Positions 12,351 through 25,815 of a stretch of 64,000 nucleotides of DNA are shown here, in pieces. Below the pieces are notes generated by a model that had not been told where the DNA came from, ran no database searches, and was given only the letters and a program-made list of their open reading frames with translations. This stretch comes from Limnoperna fortunei (Eukaryota > Mollusca > Bivalvia > Mytilida > Modiolidae), in assembly GCA_944474755.1 (NCBI GenBank), contig OX104115.1, forward strand, positions 67,190,605-67,254,604, in the 5' to 3' direction. Position numbers and translations under genes: made by a program. Position 1 is the first letter of the stretch; each line of letters starts with the position of its first letter.

Positions 12351-15300
12351 GTGTACTATACATCTATAGAAATCTGCTTCTCAGTATCACTATCACATCC
12401 AAACCACAACAAATCTGCTTCTATGTATCACTATTACAGCCAAAACACATCTGCTTTTCTGTATCACTATTACAACCAAAATTTAACAAAATCTGTTTCT
12501 TTGAATCACTATGACAGCCAAAAACACAACAAACCTTCTTCTATGTATAACTATTACAGCCATAACACAACAAATCTGCTTCACTGTATCACTATTACAG
12601 CCAAAACTAAACAAAATATGTCTCTCTGTATCACTATTACAGCCAAAACACAACAAATCTGCTTCTCTGTATCACTATTACAGCCAAAACACAACAAATC
12701 TGCTTATCTGTATCACTATTACAGCCAAAACACAACAAATCTGCTTCTCTGTATCACTATCACAACCAAAATACAAAAAATCTGCTTCTCTGTATCACTA
12801 TAACAGCCAAAACACAACAAATCTGCTTCTCTGTATCACTATCACAACCAAAACACAACAAATCTGCTTCTCTGTTTCACTATCACAACCAAAACTAAAC
12901 AAAATTTGCTTCTCTGTATCACTTTTACAACCAAAACACAAAAAATCTGCTTATCTGTATCACTATCACAACCAAAACACAACAAATCTGCCTCTCTGTA
13001 TCATTATCACAGCCAAAACACAACAAATCTGCTTCTCTAGCTGTATCACTATCACAACCAAAACACAACAAATCTGCTTCTCTGTATCATAATCACGAGC
13101 AAAACCCAACAAATCTGCTTCTCTGTATTACTATCACAACCAAAACACAACAAATCTGCTTCTCTGTACCACTATTACAGCCAAAACACAACAAATCTGC
13201 TTCTCTGTATCACTATTACAGCCAAAACACAACAAATCTGCTTCTCTGTATCACTATCACAACAAAAACACAACAAATCTGCTTCTCTGTATCACTATAA
13301 CAGCCAAAACACAACAAATCTGCTTCTCTGTATCACTATCACAACCAAAACACAACAAATCTGCTTCTCTGTATCACTATCACAACCTAAACACAACAAA
13401 TCTGTTTCTCTGTATCACTATTATGGACAAAATACAACAAATCTGCTCCTCTATATCACTATTACAGCCAAAACACAACAATTCTGTTTCTCTGTATCAC
13501 TATCACAACCAAAACACAACAAATCTGCCTCTCTGTATCATTATCACAGCCAAAACACAACAAATCTGCTTCTCTGTATCACTATCACAACCAAAACACA
13601 ACAAATCTGCTTCTCTGTATCATAATCACGAGCAAAACACAACAAATCTGCTTCTCTGTATCACTATCACAACCAAAACACAACAAATCTGCTTCTCTGT
13701 ACCACTATTACAGCCAAAGCACAACAAATCTGCTTCTCTGTATCACTATTACAGCCAAAACACAACAAATCTGCTTCTCTGTATCACTATCACAACCAAA
13801 ACACAACAAATCTGCTTCTCTGTATCGCTTTAACAGCCAAAACTAAACAAAATCTGTTTCTCTGTATCACTTTCACAACCAAAACACAACAAATCTGCTT
13901 CTCTGTATCACTATTACAGCCAAAACACAACAAATCTGCTTCTCTGTATCACTATCACAGCCAAAACACAACAAATCTGCTTCTCTGTATCACTATTACA
14001 GCCAAAACACAACAAATCTGCTTCTCTGTATCACTATCACAACCAAATCACAACACATCTGCTTCTCTGTATCACTATTACAGCCAAAACACAACAAATC
14101 TGCTTCTCTGTATCACTATCACAACCAAAACACAACAAATCTGCTTCTCTGTATCACTATAACAGCAGAAACACAACAAATCTGCTTCTTTGTATCACTA
14201 TCACAACCAAAACACAACAAATCTGCTTCTCTGTATCACTATTACAGCCAAAACACAACAAATCTGCTTCTCTGTATCACTATCACAACCTAAACACAAC
14301 AAATCTGTTTCTCTGTATCACTATTATGGACAAAATACAACAAATCTGCTCCTCTATATCACTATTACAGCCAAAACACAACAATTCTTTTTCTCTGTAT
14401 CACTATCACAACCAAAACACAACAAATCTGCTTCTGTGTATCACTATCACAACCAAAACACAACAATTCTGTTACTCTGTATCACTATCACAACCAAAAC
14501 ACAACAAATCTGCTTCTGTGTATCACTATCACAGCCAAAACACAACAAATCTGCTTCTCTGTATCACTATCACAACCAAAACACAACAAATCTGCTTCTC
14601 TGTATCATAATCACGACCAAAACACAACAAATCTGCTTCTCTGTACCACTATTATGGACAAAATACAACAAATCTGCTTCTCTATATCACTATTACAGCC
14701 AAAACACAACAATTCTGTTTCTCTGTATTACTATCACAACCAAAACACAACAAATCTGCTTCTCTGTACCACTATCACAACCAAAACACAACAAATCTGC
14801 TTCTCTGTATCACTATTACAGCCAAAACACAACAAATCTGCTTCTCTGTACCACTATTACAGCCAAAACACAATAAATCTGCTTCTCTGTATCACTATCA
14901 CAACCAAATCACAACACATCTGCTTCTCTGTATCACTATTACAGCCAAAACACAACAAATCTGCTTCTCTGTATCACTATTACAACCAAAACACAACAAA
15001 TCTGCTTCTCTGTATCACTATAACAGCCGAAACACAACAAATCTGCTTCTTTGTATCACTATCACAACCAAAACACAACAAATCTGCTTCTCTGTATCAC
15101 TATTACAGCCAAAACACAACAAATCTGCTTCTCTGTATCACTATCACAACCTAAACACAACAAATCTGTTTCTCTGTATCACTATTATGGACAAAATACA
15201 ACAAATCTGCTCCTCTATATCACTATTACAGCCAAAACACAACAATTCTGTTTCTCTGTATCACTATCACAACCAAAACACAACAAATCTGCTTCTGTGT

Positions 15301-15983
15301 ATCACTATCACAACCAAAACACAACAATTCTGTTTCTCTGTATCACTATCACAACCAAAACACAACAAATCTGCTTCTGTGTATCACTATCACAGCCAAA
15401 ACACAACAAATCTGCTTCTCTGTATCACTATCACAACCAAAACACAACAAATCTGCTTCTCTGTATCATAATCACAACCAAAACACAACAAATCTGCTTC
15501 TCTGTACCACTATTATGGACAAAATACAACAAATCTGCTTCTCTATATCACTATTACAGCCAAAACACAACAATTCTGTTTCTCTGTATTACTATCACAA
15601 CCAAAACACAACAAATCTGCTTCTCTGTACCACCATCACAACCAAAACACAACAAATCTGCTTCTCTGTATCACTATTACAGCCAAAACACAACAAATCT
15701 GCTTCTCTGTACCACTATCACAGCCAAAACACAATAAATCTGCTTCTCTGTATCACTATCACAACCAAAACACAACAAATCTGCTTCTCTGTATCACTAT
15801 TACAGCCAAAACACAACAAATCTGCTTCTCTGTATCACTATCACAACCAAAACACAACAAATCTGCTTCTCTGTATCACTATTACAGCCAAAACACAACA
15901 ATTCTGTTTCTCTGTATCACTATTACAGCCATAACACAACAATTCTGTTTCTCTGTATCACTATCACAACCAAAACACAACAG
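12351..15983 (+). repeat. 41-bp minisatellite, about 88 copies, with higher-order structure
   Basis: The unit has CTGCTTCTCTGTATCACTAT and then CACAACCAAAACACAACAAAT. Rare variants such as ATTATGGACAAAATACAAC recur at 14,326/15,187 and 14,654/15,515, 861 bp (21 units) apart, and at 13,423. All three + frames lack stops over long stretches, so the array throws up long false frames. Confidence 0.95.
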
Positions 15984-17929
15984 CAACTTAATGGTGTAGC
16001 TTGGGTCAGAATGACGTGGAAGTCTTTTTCTTAGTGAAGGGTATAAGGATGCATTGCCCCTTCAGTGGGTACAAGGAAAAACCCCTGCTACATGTACTGC
16101 AGATTATAGTAAACATTTGAACTGTTATGATTTAGCTTCTACCTGTAACTCTCTACACAGAAGGTAATTTTAGTTGGGTCACATTTAGAGCTCAATTAAT
16201 GTTCATGCTGTCAAAGAAAATTAGAAAGGAAAAAAGTAACAGTTACAAATTGTACTTTAAGATCTGTTATCCCAATATGTGGAAATATTTTCTAGATTTC
16301 TTGTATGATGTTGGTCAATAGATTTTTTTAGTGATAAAAAATATTTATAATTGTATACAAGGTAAGAACATAATGTTGGGAGTCTTAACAGATGATATGA
16401 TAGTACGAATCAAAGAATAATAAAGAGAATTAATAGAAAATTCATAATAAGTTTCATTCTAATTCTTGGATAACAGCAGTTTTAAGGAGTGAGAAAAAGT
16501 TATTGTTACTGGTATCATGATTACATGGTTTTATATCATTTTCAAAGTCTGCTTTCAAAATTATTATTCCAGAAATAATAATAATGTTTTGTTGGTTTCA
16601 TTTTGGTTTCAGCAAGGTTTCACCAGTATAGTGTTATTCCGCTTTAAGTAGTTGTGAAATCCAGAATATTTGGAAATGTAAAACTGGCAATCCTTGTAAA
16701 CTGAGGTTAAGAGTCAAGAAATGAACATACATTTTGTCATTAAGAGGAGTACAAACTGGTCTGAAAAAATGTAACTTACTAGTCGTATTATAGGATTCAG
16801 CAAGCGTGAAAACGAATCAATAGCTGTTTTCATTTTATGCTATAGTAAAACATTTTTGTTTACTTTTCCCAGTTTTTGCTTGTCAATAAAGCTGTAAATA
16901 TTTACGGACATGAAACCATTCAATTTCCGTTATATGAAATGTAAATCAATTCTATATTACAGTGTCGGGGCATTGGTTCAATGGATGTCATTTATTCTTA
17001 ATTTTCTAAAATTATTTTACAGCATGCAATTATGTTTACTGTGAGGTTAAGATTTAATCACAGTTAATGAATCTCTTACTGCATTAAATTTGTCTGATAT
17101 CTGACAAAAATCTGGAGTTTCGAGCACTTTCATCATTTAGTTTCACAGATACTGAATTTCACTTTGTTCCTTGGATACATTTGAAAACAGACTGAGAATA
17201 AGGAGATATTAATGTTAGCATATACTGAGATGTTTATATGAAAATAGAGCAAATTACGTACATGTTTGGTTTGCAAAATTTTTCAAATGCTGGATTTAAT
17301 TATTTTCATAGAATTTTATGGAAGTTTTATTAGTTGCATATCAGACTTGACCATTTATTTTATGTATTATACAGGTATAAAACTGCAATTAAGATATATT
17401 GGTGTTATATATGGATATAGTCATGTGACGGACAAACAGTGCACATCTGGATTCTGACTTCTACGGTAAGTGTTTAAGTAAAATCCGAGCTTTTATGATT
17501 GTTTTGTCTTCTGATGTCAAGCAATTTAAAGGCTTTATTACAGCTAAAATCCTTTTTAAGTCTTTTGAGTTTTTGTAAGATCTATGATTTCCTTATTTTT
17601 TTGCCAATTTTTTTTATCCTGCAAACTTCCAGGGTCAATAGACTGGAGAATGGAGAAAAACTACCAACATTTTTAATCTTTTGTGATATCCTTCATTTCA
17701 TTTAATTGAGTGACACTAAAATTATCGTTTTTGCAATTTTAACTTTGCAAATAAAGTTTAATTATTACCATATTTAAACATTTCACTTGCTTTTTGTCCA
17801 ATATTATCCTATATGGATTAAAAAATCATGAAAAAAGCATTTTTAGCCAATTTTGTGGGTGAAATTTGAGTATATTAAACTTTCAACATGATGTCAATTT
17901 ATTTGGCTGCCTTTATCATACAGCAAGTC
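15984..17929. other. no supported gene
   Basis: AT-rich unique DNA. A good donor-like TACG/GTAAGTG at about 17,465 could close an untranslated exon, but nothing else supports it. Confidence 0.4.
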
Positions 17930-18103
17930 AAAGTGTGCATGGTTGCATTTGACTCCTATCTGAATTGACAAGGATTGCCAGTTTTACCTACCGAAGGTCC
18001 GGGTTTTCTCCCAGTACTCCGGCTTTCTCCCCCCGAATAAAAACTGGACTCCATGATATAGCTGAAAAACTGCTGAAGTGGCGTTAAACACCATTCAAAA
18101 CAA
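17930..18103 (+). mobile_element. SINE, 3' part
   Basis: GACAAGGATTGCCAGTTTTA, CCAGTACTCCGGCTTTCTCC, AATAAAAACTGGACTCCATG and GAAGTGGCGTTAAACACCAT. The head is missing. Confidence 0.85.
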
Positions 18104-18726
18104 AAATGTTACAGCAAGTAAAATGATTACAGGATGAATATAGGATATTCATAGACTAAGAAAATTTTTTCCCATCAATAAAAACATCAATTTTCAGAGT
18201 AACCAGTAACAATCTATAGTATATTTCTGTTATAAAAGAGAACTTGTATTTATAGAAACATTTGTGTCTATCTTGTGAACTTATTCATGAACATTATTCT
18301 CCCTTTATTCAGCATATACCTAAAAACTACTTTTATTAAAAGCTAATTTTACTTTCTATCTTAAAACTTTAATACACCCTCTTTGTAGGATGTATTGAAG
18401 GACCACCATTATTTAAGTCAATTGTATTTTTTTATCTTGTGTGTTGTTTTAAAAACATTATTGGACAAAGATTAAATAATAAAACTTTATGTTTTATTTC
18501 TTAGCAATGAAGTAAAGGGAAAAAAAACATGCAAACCCTCCATTTTATCAAATAGTTAAAATAGATAAAAATGTTAAATAAAACATTGTGTTTTCCTGCA
18601 AGAGAAAGGAACACAGGAAACTAAAATGTATCAAAACACACAAAAGTGTAATGCAAAAAAAGAAAAAAATGATGTAAAATATTTTGTATGGCCAATGTCA
18701 TCATATAGACCTAAATTGTTTGTCGA

Positions 18727-18944
18727 GCTTCCCCCAATAAAAACTGGATGTCATGATATAGCTAAAAATTTGCTATAAATTTGTTAAATTACCATGAAAA
18801 CAAACTAATAGATATATTTAGAAATAAGTATGTGACAGGTATAGGTTTTTTGTTGGTGTAATACATTCTGCATGTTGTTATTTTAATAATTTGAAAAATT
18901 GCTTAAAATGAGGTTAAACACCATTCATATAAACCAACAAACAA
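18727..18944 (+). mobile_element. SINE tail, broken, leading into the 50-bp array
   Basis: CCCCCAATAAAAACTGGATG is followed by unrelated DNA, then GAGGTTAAACACCATTCATA and AACCAACAAACAA, where the array starts. Confidence 0.65.
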
Positions 18945-19831
18945 TAAAGGAGAAGGGTTGGGATTCCTTTAATTGATTCAGCACCAACAAACAATAAAGG
19001 AGAAGGGTTGGGATTCCTTTAATTGATTCAGCACCAACAAACAATAAAGGAGAAGGGTTGGGATTCGTTTAATTGATTCAGCACCAACAAACAATTAAGG
19101 AGAAGGGTTGGGATTCCTTTAATTGATTCAGCACCAACAAACAATAAAGGAGAAGGATTGGGATTCCTTTAATTGATTCAGCACCAACAAACAATAAAGG
19201 AGAAGGGTTGGGATTCCTTTAATTGATTCAGCACCAACAAACAATAAAGGAGAAGGGTTGGGATTGCTTTAATTGATTCAGCACCAACAAACAATAAAGG
19301 AGAAGGGTTGGGATTCGTTTAATTGATTCAGCACCAACAAACAATAAAGGAGAAGGGTTGGGATTCCTTTAATTGATTCAGCACCAACAAACAATAAAGG
19401 AGAAGGGTTGGGATTCCTTTAATTGATTCAGCACCAACAAACAATAAAGAAGAAGGGTTGGGATTCCATTAATTGATTCAGCACCAACAAACAATAAAGG
19501 AGAAGGGTTGGGATTCCTTTAATTGGTTCAGCACCAACAAACAATAAAGGAGAAGGGTTGGGATTCCTTTAATTGATTCAGCACCAACAAACTATAAAGG
19601 AGAAGGGTTGGGATTCCTTTAATAGATTCAGCACCAACAAACAATAAAGGAGAAGGGTTGGGATTCCTTTAATTGATTCAGCACCAACAAACAATAAAGG
19701 AGAAGGGTTGGGATTCCTTTAATTGATTCAGCACCAACAAACAATAAAGGAGAAGGGTTGGGATTCGTTTAATTGATTCAGCACCAACAAACAATAAAGG
19801 AGAAGGGTTGGGATTCCTTTAATTGATTCAG
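18934..19831 (+). repeat. 50-bp minisatellite, about 18 copies
   Basis: The unit is ACAATAAAGGAGAAGGGTTG / GGATTCCTTTAATTGATTCA / GCACCAACAA. Copies are nearly identical; the only recurrent variants are CCTTT/CGTTT. It starts in a SINE tail. Confidence 0.95.
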
Positions 19832-21004
19832 CTACATAAAATGTTTTTAGCATAGTTCCAAGCTGGTCATTTATTATTTGTCCTTTCTGCAATTAGTTTT
19901 TATTAATATTTGAACATTTTTTGTCTCCTAGTGGTAAATTACATTATTAGGTTCAGGATTGGATTATCTCCTTTTTATAAACTCATAAAATCAAAACACA
20001 AATCTAGGATTTCAAATGTATTTATTTACTTCTATTTTATTTACTGCTAAATTCTAAATTATACTTTGACTAAGTAAACAGATGAGAGATCTTCAATAAA
20101 TAATATATTTATAACTTTATATGATAACAATGTACAAACAGATTTATATTTGTAAACAGTTTATAAAATGAATTGGTTGGTCATATAATTGTTTTCATTG
20201 TGACCTGTCCATGGTGTAAGGGATTATCTATATATGGATTATAAAAGTCTTCCATTACTTATTTGTCACTGTGGTGATTCTAATCTCCAGTAGTCTCTCA
20301 AAAATCTCCTTTCATTTTACTGCATTTAACATGTGGTTTTAGCAGAAGAAAATAATGTTTTACAATGCAAATGAGAAGAAATGAAGGTAATAACAATTAT
20401 TGAATACCACGAAACTGTCAGAAAATAAATAAAAGCATAAAGCATAAAAAGTATGTAAAGAATCTGGCCAAAGAATCTCCCAAACACTGTCAGTGTGGGC
20501 AGCAAGAACATGTTTATTCATTAGCAAGGGCTAAAAATCTTTGACAAACTAGCAGACAATTCTTGGTGCAGAGGTAAAATCAAACCCCCCTTTTATTGTG
20601 AAAAACTTGCCAAAAATCTGGAATCACCAGTTATGTCTTCATGTATGATGTAAATATTTGTCATGTGGACTCTTTCCTTATTATAGAAATACTAGTACTT
20701 CTTGACACATGTATTGTGCAATAAGTCAAGTCAATGACCACCATTGATAGCATATACAGTTTTCCATTTGTTTTCGAAAAGTCATGCCATATCAAATAAA
20801 TTGACCTCTATCAAAAAGAATTTATCCAATAAATATTGGTCATAATTCCCAGTTTTTCAGTCACTGTGAAATTATATATTGTAACTCACTGAGGATTTGT
20901 GTTGCCCACAGAGCAAGCTTATGGAGTTCATTATTCCTGAACATGACTTTGAAGGAATTGTATGACCTTGATGATTACTGTTGCTAACAATGCCTCTTGG
21001 TGCA
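19832..21004. other. nothing recognised
   Basis: AT-rich unique DNA between two minisatellites. Confidence 0.4.
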
Positions 21005-21715
21005 CTTGAACTTTCTCCTTCAGGAGATGCTTAATGGTGCCCTTGATCAAACTCATTCATATGATGCTTAACCTCGTTGGTGTACTATATCTTTCTCCTT
21101 CATGAGATGCTTACCCTGTTGTGCACTTGATCCTTTTCCTTTAGGAGATGCTTACCATATTGGTGCACTTGATCTTTCTTCTTCAGGAGATGCTTACCAT
21201 ATTGGTGCACTTGATCCTTCTCCTTTAGGAGATGCTTACCATATTGGTGCACTTGATCTTTCTCCTTCAGGAGATGCTTACCATATTGGTGCACTTGATC
21301 TTTCCCTTCAGGAGATGCTTACTCTGTTGGTGCACTTGATCCTTCTCCTTTAGGAGATGCTTATCATATTGGTGCACTTGATCTTTCTCCTTCAGGAGAT
21401 GCTTACTATATTCGTGCACTTGATCTTTCTCCTTCAGGAAATGCTTACCCTGTAGGTGCACTTGATCTTTCTCCTTCAGGAGATGCTTACCCTGTAGCTG
21501 CACTTGATCTTTCTCCTTTAGGAGATGCTTACCCTGTAGCTGCACTTGATCTTTCTCCTTCAGGAGATGCTTACCATATTGGTGCACTTGATCTTTCTCC
21601 TTCAGGAGATGCTTACCCTGTTAGTTCACTTGATCTTTCTCCTTCTTGAGATGCTTTCACTGTTGGTGCAATTAATCTAAGTTTCAGGGAAACTTACGTT
21701 GTTGGTGAACTTGAT
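21005..21715 (+). repeat. 42-bp minisatellite, about 16 copies
   Basis: The unit is TTGGTGCACTTGATCTTTCT / CCTTCAGGAGATGCTTACCA / TA. The outer copies are degenerate. Being a multiple of three, it gives a 14-residue frame on the - strand (HQYGKHLLKEKDQV); judged a repeat by-product. Confidence 0.93.
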
Positions 21716-21992
21716 ATATTTCTTTAAATGAAGTCCATGTGATGAGTTCTGTTTCACTTTGTAAATTTGTTATCATAGACTTTTGCCTATAAATACCTTG
21801 TCAGTATTTTTACTGTTATTTCCTTATTCATATTTATATTTAGGTATTTTAATTATTTCATGTCAGTCCTTAATAACAATTCAGGTAAAAATTGTTTTCA
21901 TAAAATGTTTTAATCTTGACTTCAGATTCTCAAATTAAATAATGTGAAGATCATTTCTTTCTCTTAAATTTGATTTAATCAGTCTGTTTCTG

Positions 21993-22060
21993 CTGACTAT
22001 TGGCCGGTCAGCTGACTATTGGCCGGTCCATGGCTCACCACATCTGACTATTGGCCGGTC
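21993..22060 (+). repeat. three copies of CTGACTATTGGCCGGTC
   Basis: Exact 17-bp copies start at 21,993, 22,012 and 22,044 with uneven spacing, just left of the tandem-core element. Confidence 0.8.
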
Positions 22061-22656
22061 CATTCAAGCATGTATATATTTATTCAAACATTGAAAATTT
22101 TCATGATAATTTTTTTCTCACCTGGACCGAAGTTCAATGTGAGCTTTTGCCATCACTTGGCGTCCGTCGTCCGTCGTCTGTCATAAATTTTTTTTTAAAT
22201 CTTCTCCGCTGAAACCACTGGGCTAATTATTTTCAAACTTGGCCACAATCATCCTTAAGGTTCCTAGTTTCAAATGTATACTCAGGGTGTTGATCAACAC
22301 ACAAAGATGGCTGCTGTTACTTAAAATAGAACATGGGAGTCAACACACGTTTTTGATCATTATCTCAAAAATTATAATAGCTATAGAGAAAACCGTTACT
22401 TCAAATTGATCAGCACATGAAGGTCAACAATAGTTGCTATTTGTGTGAAGTTGTGTATTGACTTCTTGTAGGAGTTATTGCCCTTAATGATGATTTTTGA
22501 CAAAATTTTTGGTATTTACAATATAAATTGAAAACTATAAGAGGTAGAGTGAAATGGCAAAAATGATCAGCAATAAAAGCCCTAAAATTCACTAAATTTG
22601 TCTGAAATTGTCAGATGTCTCCTCATTTGAGTTATTACCCATAAATGGCAATTTTT

Positions 22657-24350
22657 GTCTCGCCTGCGACAAAAGTCGCTGGAGGCGAGACATATGTATG
22701 GGAATCCGGCGGCGGCGTAAACACTTGACATCTTGCTTCATATCTTTGTAAGCCCAAGCCCTAGGTCAATCAAATTTGGTCCAGGTGTAGCTTATGATGA
22801 GTACTTGCCAGTCAGTCACCTGTCACCTGACCTTGACCTCAATTTCACGGTCCAGTGACTACGTTAAAGTTTTTGGGTTACGACAGTTCCTCTGTAACTA
22901 CTCATGGTAGGATGACAATATTTGGTGTATAGGTTGCTGATGACTAGTACATGACTGTCTGGTAGGTGTCACCTGACCTTGACCTCAATTTCACGGTCCA
23001 GCGACTACGTTAAAGTTTTTGGGTTACGATAGTTCCTCTGTAACTACGCATGGTAGGATGACAATATTTGGTGTATAGGTTGCTGATGACTAGTACATGA
23101 CTGTCTGGTAGGTGTCACCTGACTTTGACCTCAATTTCACGGTCCAGCGACTACGTTAAAGTTTTTGGGTTACGACAGTTCCTCTGTAACTATGCATGGT
23201 AGGATGACAATATTTGGTGTATAGGTTGCTGATGACTAGTACATGACTGTCTGGTAGGTGTCACCTGACCTTGACCTCAATTTCACGGTCCATCGACTAC
23301 GTTAAAGTTTTGGGGTTACGACAGTTCCTCTGTAACTACGCATGGTAAGATGACAATATTTGGTGTATAGGTTGCTGCTGACTAGTACATGACTGTTTGG
23401 TAGGTGCCACCTGACCTTGACCTCAATTTCACGGTCCAGCGACTACGTTAAAGTTTTGGGGTTACGACAGTTCCTCTGTAACTATGCATGGTAGGATGAC
23501 AATATTTGGTGTATAGGTTGCTGATGACTAGTACATGACTGTCTGGTAGGTGTCACCTGACCTTGACCTCAATTTCACGGTCCAGCGACTACGTTAAAGT
23601 TTTGGGGTTATGACAGTTCCTCTGTAACTATGCATGGTAGGATGACAATATTTGGTGTATAGGTTGCTGATGACTAGTACATGACTGTCTGGTAGGTGTC
23701 ACCTGACCTTGACCTCAATTTCACGGTCCAGCAACTACGTTAAAGTTTTTGGGTTACGACAGTTCCTCTGTAACTACACATGGTAGGATGACAATATTTG
23801 GTGTATAGGTTGCTGATGACTAGTACATGACTGTCTGGTAGGTGTCACCTGACCTTGACCTCAATTTCACGGTCCAGCAACTACGTTAAAGTTTTTGGGT
23901 TACGACAGTTCCTCTGTAACTACACATGGTAGGATGACAATATTTGGTGTATAGGTTGCTGATGACTAGTACATGACTGTCTGGTAGGTGTCACCTGACC
24001 TTGACCTCAATTTCACGGTCCAGCGACTACGTTAAAGTTTTTGGGTTACGATAGTTCCTCTGTAACTACGCATGGTAGGATGACAATATTTGGTATATAG
24101 GTTGCTGATGAATAGTACATGACTGTCTGGTAGGTTCCACCTGACCTTGACCTCAATTTCACGGTCCAGCGACTACGTTAAAGTTTTTGGGTTACGGCTG
24201 TTCCCCTGTAACTATGCAGGGAATGGTGACAATATTTTGTATACAGGCCACTGCTGATATTTAATGCTATTTACGTAATGTTTATGACGAAATTTATTTT
24301 CGTTACTGATGCGGAATGCAGGCGAGACGTTTTTCTGTGTCCACACTTGT
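22657..24350 (+). mobile_element. nested tandem-core element with about ten 146-bp monomers
   Basis: It starts GTCTCGCCTGCGACAAAAGT with a short stem (GCGACAAAAGTCGC) and GGAGGCGAGACATATG, and ends near GCAGGCGAGACG and CACACTTGT. The inside is a 146-bp repeat (CACCTGACCTTGACCTCAAT as a landmark at 22,824, 22,970, 23,116 and so on). Monomers are almost identical, suggesting recent homogenisation. Host sequence on both sides rejoins without an obvious target duplication. Confidence 0.75.
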
Positions 24351-24768
24351 TAATGAAATTTTCTGTTTTTGTCCTGTAACTTGAAAACTATAGCAGCTAG
24401 ATTGAAACTGTAAATTGCACAAATGATCAGCAATAGAAGCCCTACAAATGATTGCTTAGTCCAATATTGCAAGATGACTCTTTAACTGAACAGCTAGAGT
24501 GAAACTGTTAATAGCAAAAATTATCAGCAATACAAGCCCTACAATTCACTATATAAGTCTGAAATTGTCAGATGACTCCTTATAGGAGTTATTGCCCTTA
24601 AATTTCTATTTTTTATGAAATTTTCCGTTTTTGTCCTGTAACTTAAAAACCATAACAGCTAGATTGAAATTATACATAGCAAAATGATCAGAAAGAAAAA
24701 CCCTACAATTCACTTAATTTGTCTGAAATTGGCAGATGACTACTTATAGGGGTTATTGCCCTTAAATG

Positions 24769-24972
24769 GTGGCCGAGTGGTTAAGGTATTTCGTCTACTA
24801 TTGATCACGTGGTCTGTCAACACTGCAGGCAGGGTATACTCGACTCCAATCTTAATTGACAAGGATTGCCACTTTTCCTATTGCAGGTCTGGGGTTCTCT
24901 CCAGGTACTCCGGCTTCCTCCCCCAATAAAAACTGGATGCCATGAAACACAATTCAAACAAAAAAACAAAGC
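24769..24972 (+). mobile_element. SINE with target duplication
   Basis: TGGCCGAGTGGTTAAGG head and AATAAAAACTGGATGCCATG. CTTAAATG is repeated at 24,761-24,768 and 24,973-24,980. An internal deletion removes the B box. Confidence 0.9.
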
Positions 24973-25786
24973 TCTTAAATGACAATTTTTTATGAAATTT
25001 TCCTTTTTTGTCCTGTAACTTGAAAACTATAGCAGCTAGATTGAAACTGTTAATTGCACAAATGATCAGCAATAGAAGCCCTACAAATGATTGCTTAGTC
25101 CAAAATTGCAAGATGACTATAGGAGTTATTGCCATTTAATTATGAATTTGGACAAATGAACAGTTTTTGTATTATAAATTAGTCTATAACACACCTAGAG
25201 TAAAACTGTAAATTTCTAAATTACCCTAAAGGACATGCATTCTGATCGAAGCACATTTTCAGTGAAGCATGGCAGCGCTTCAGCATAAAAATGTGTGCAC
25301 TGTCAATATATATATATTTTACATCAATTAATGGGCCAAATTCATAACAATATTCAAGTAAATATACATTTTTTTATCGATATATTACTACGCCACAGTG
25401 TAATGTTATTATATGGTGCACTGGTTTTCATGTTTCATTGAGAATTGCATGATCACATGTTATGACCACTTGACCAAATTCGACCAATGAAAATGACAGA
25501 TTTCAATGAAATGCATATATAATGTAATTATTTTCTGTTAATCAATTGTTTAAGGTTATCATGTTTTGAAATACACACCCATGCTGTAGTAAAACTTATG
25601 AAGCTGTCAACCCTATGGTCATTAAACTAAAATTTGCAATATTTTGTTTCATATAGTAATTTTGTCTATGGTTTCTGAAATTTTGTTTACTATTGTTGTT
25701 TACTTATTAAAATGAGGTGTGATAAACCTCCTGAAGTAGTCAGTCCTATGGTCTTTATACATAATTGTGTTAAATACTGTATATAC

Positions 25787-25815
25787 CAGTATTTATTTAT
25801 TTATTTATTTATTTC
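25787..25815 (+). repeat. (TTTA)n microsatellite
   Basis: About six TTTA units. Confidence 0.85.

Larger units (their letters stand above)
22117..25140 (+). mobile_element. tandem-core element, same type as 10.9 kb, with two nested insertions
   Basis: The left end CTCACCTGGACCGAAG folds on CAATGTGAGC, followed by GGCGTCCGTCGTCCGTCG. Monomers (GTCCTGTAACTTGAAAAC, ATGATCAGCAATAGAAGCCC, GGAGTTATTGCCCTTAAATG) appear on both sides of a 146-bp-repeat element (22,657-24,350) and a SINE (24,769-24,972). The right boundary is approximate. Confidence 0.65.

Noticed and set aside
12351..15983. Long open frames (up to 228 residues) in the 41-bp array
   Set aside because: They exist only because the unit has no stop in any + frame; the peptide is the three-frame readout of one DNA repeat.
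21100..21587. Lys-rich frames on the - strand
   Set aside because: They are translations of the 42-bp array; there is no start context or splice support.
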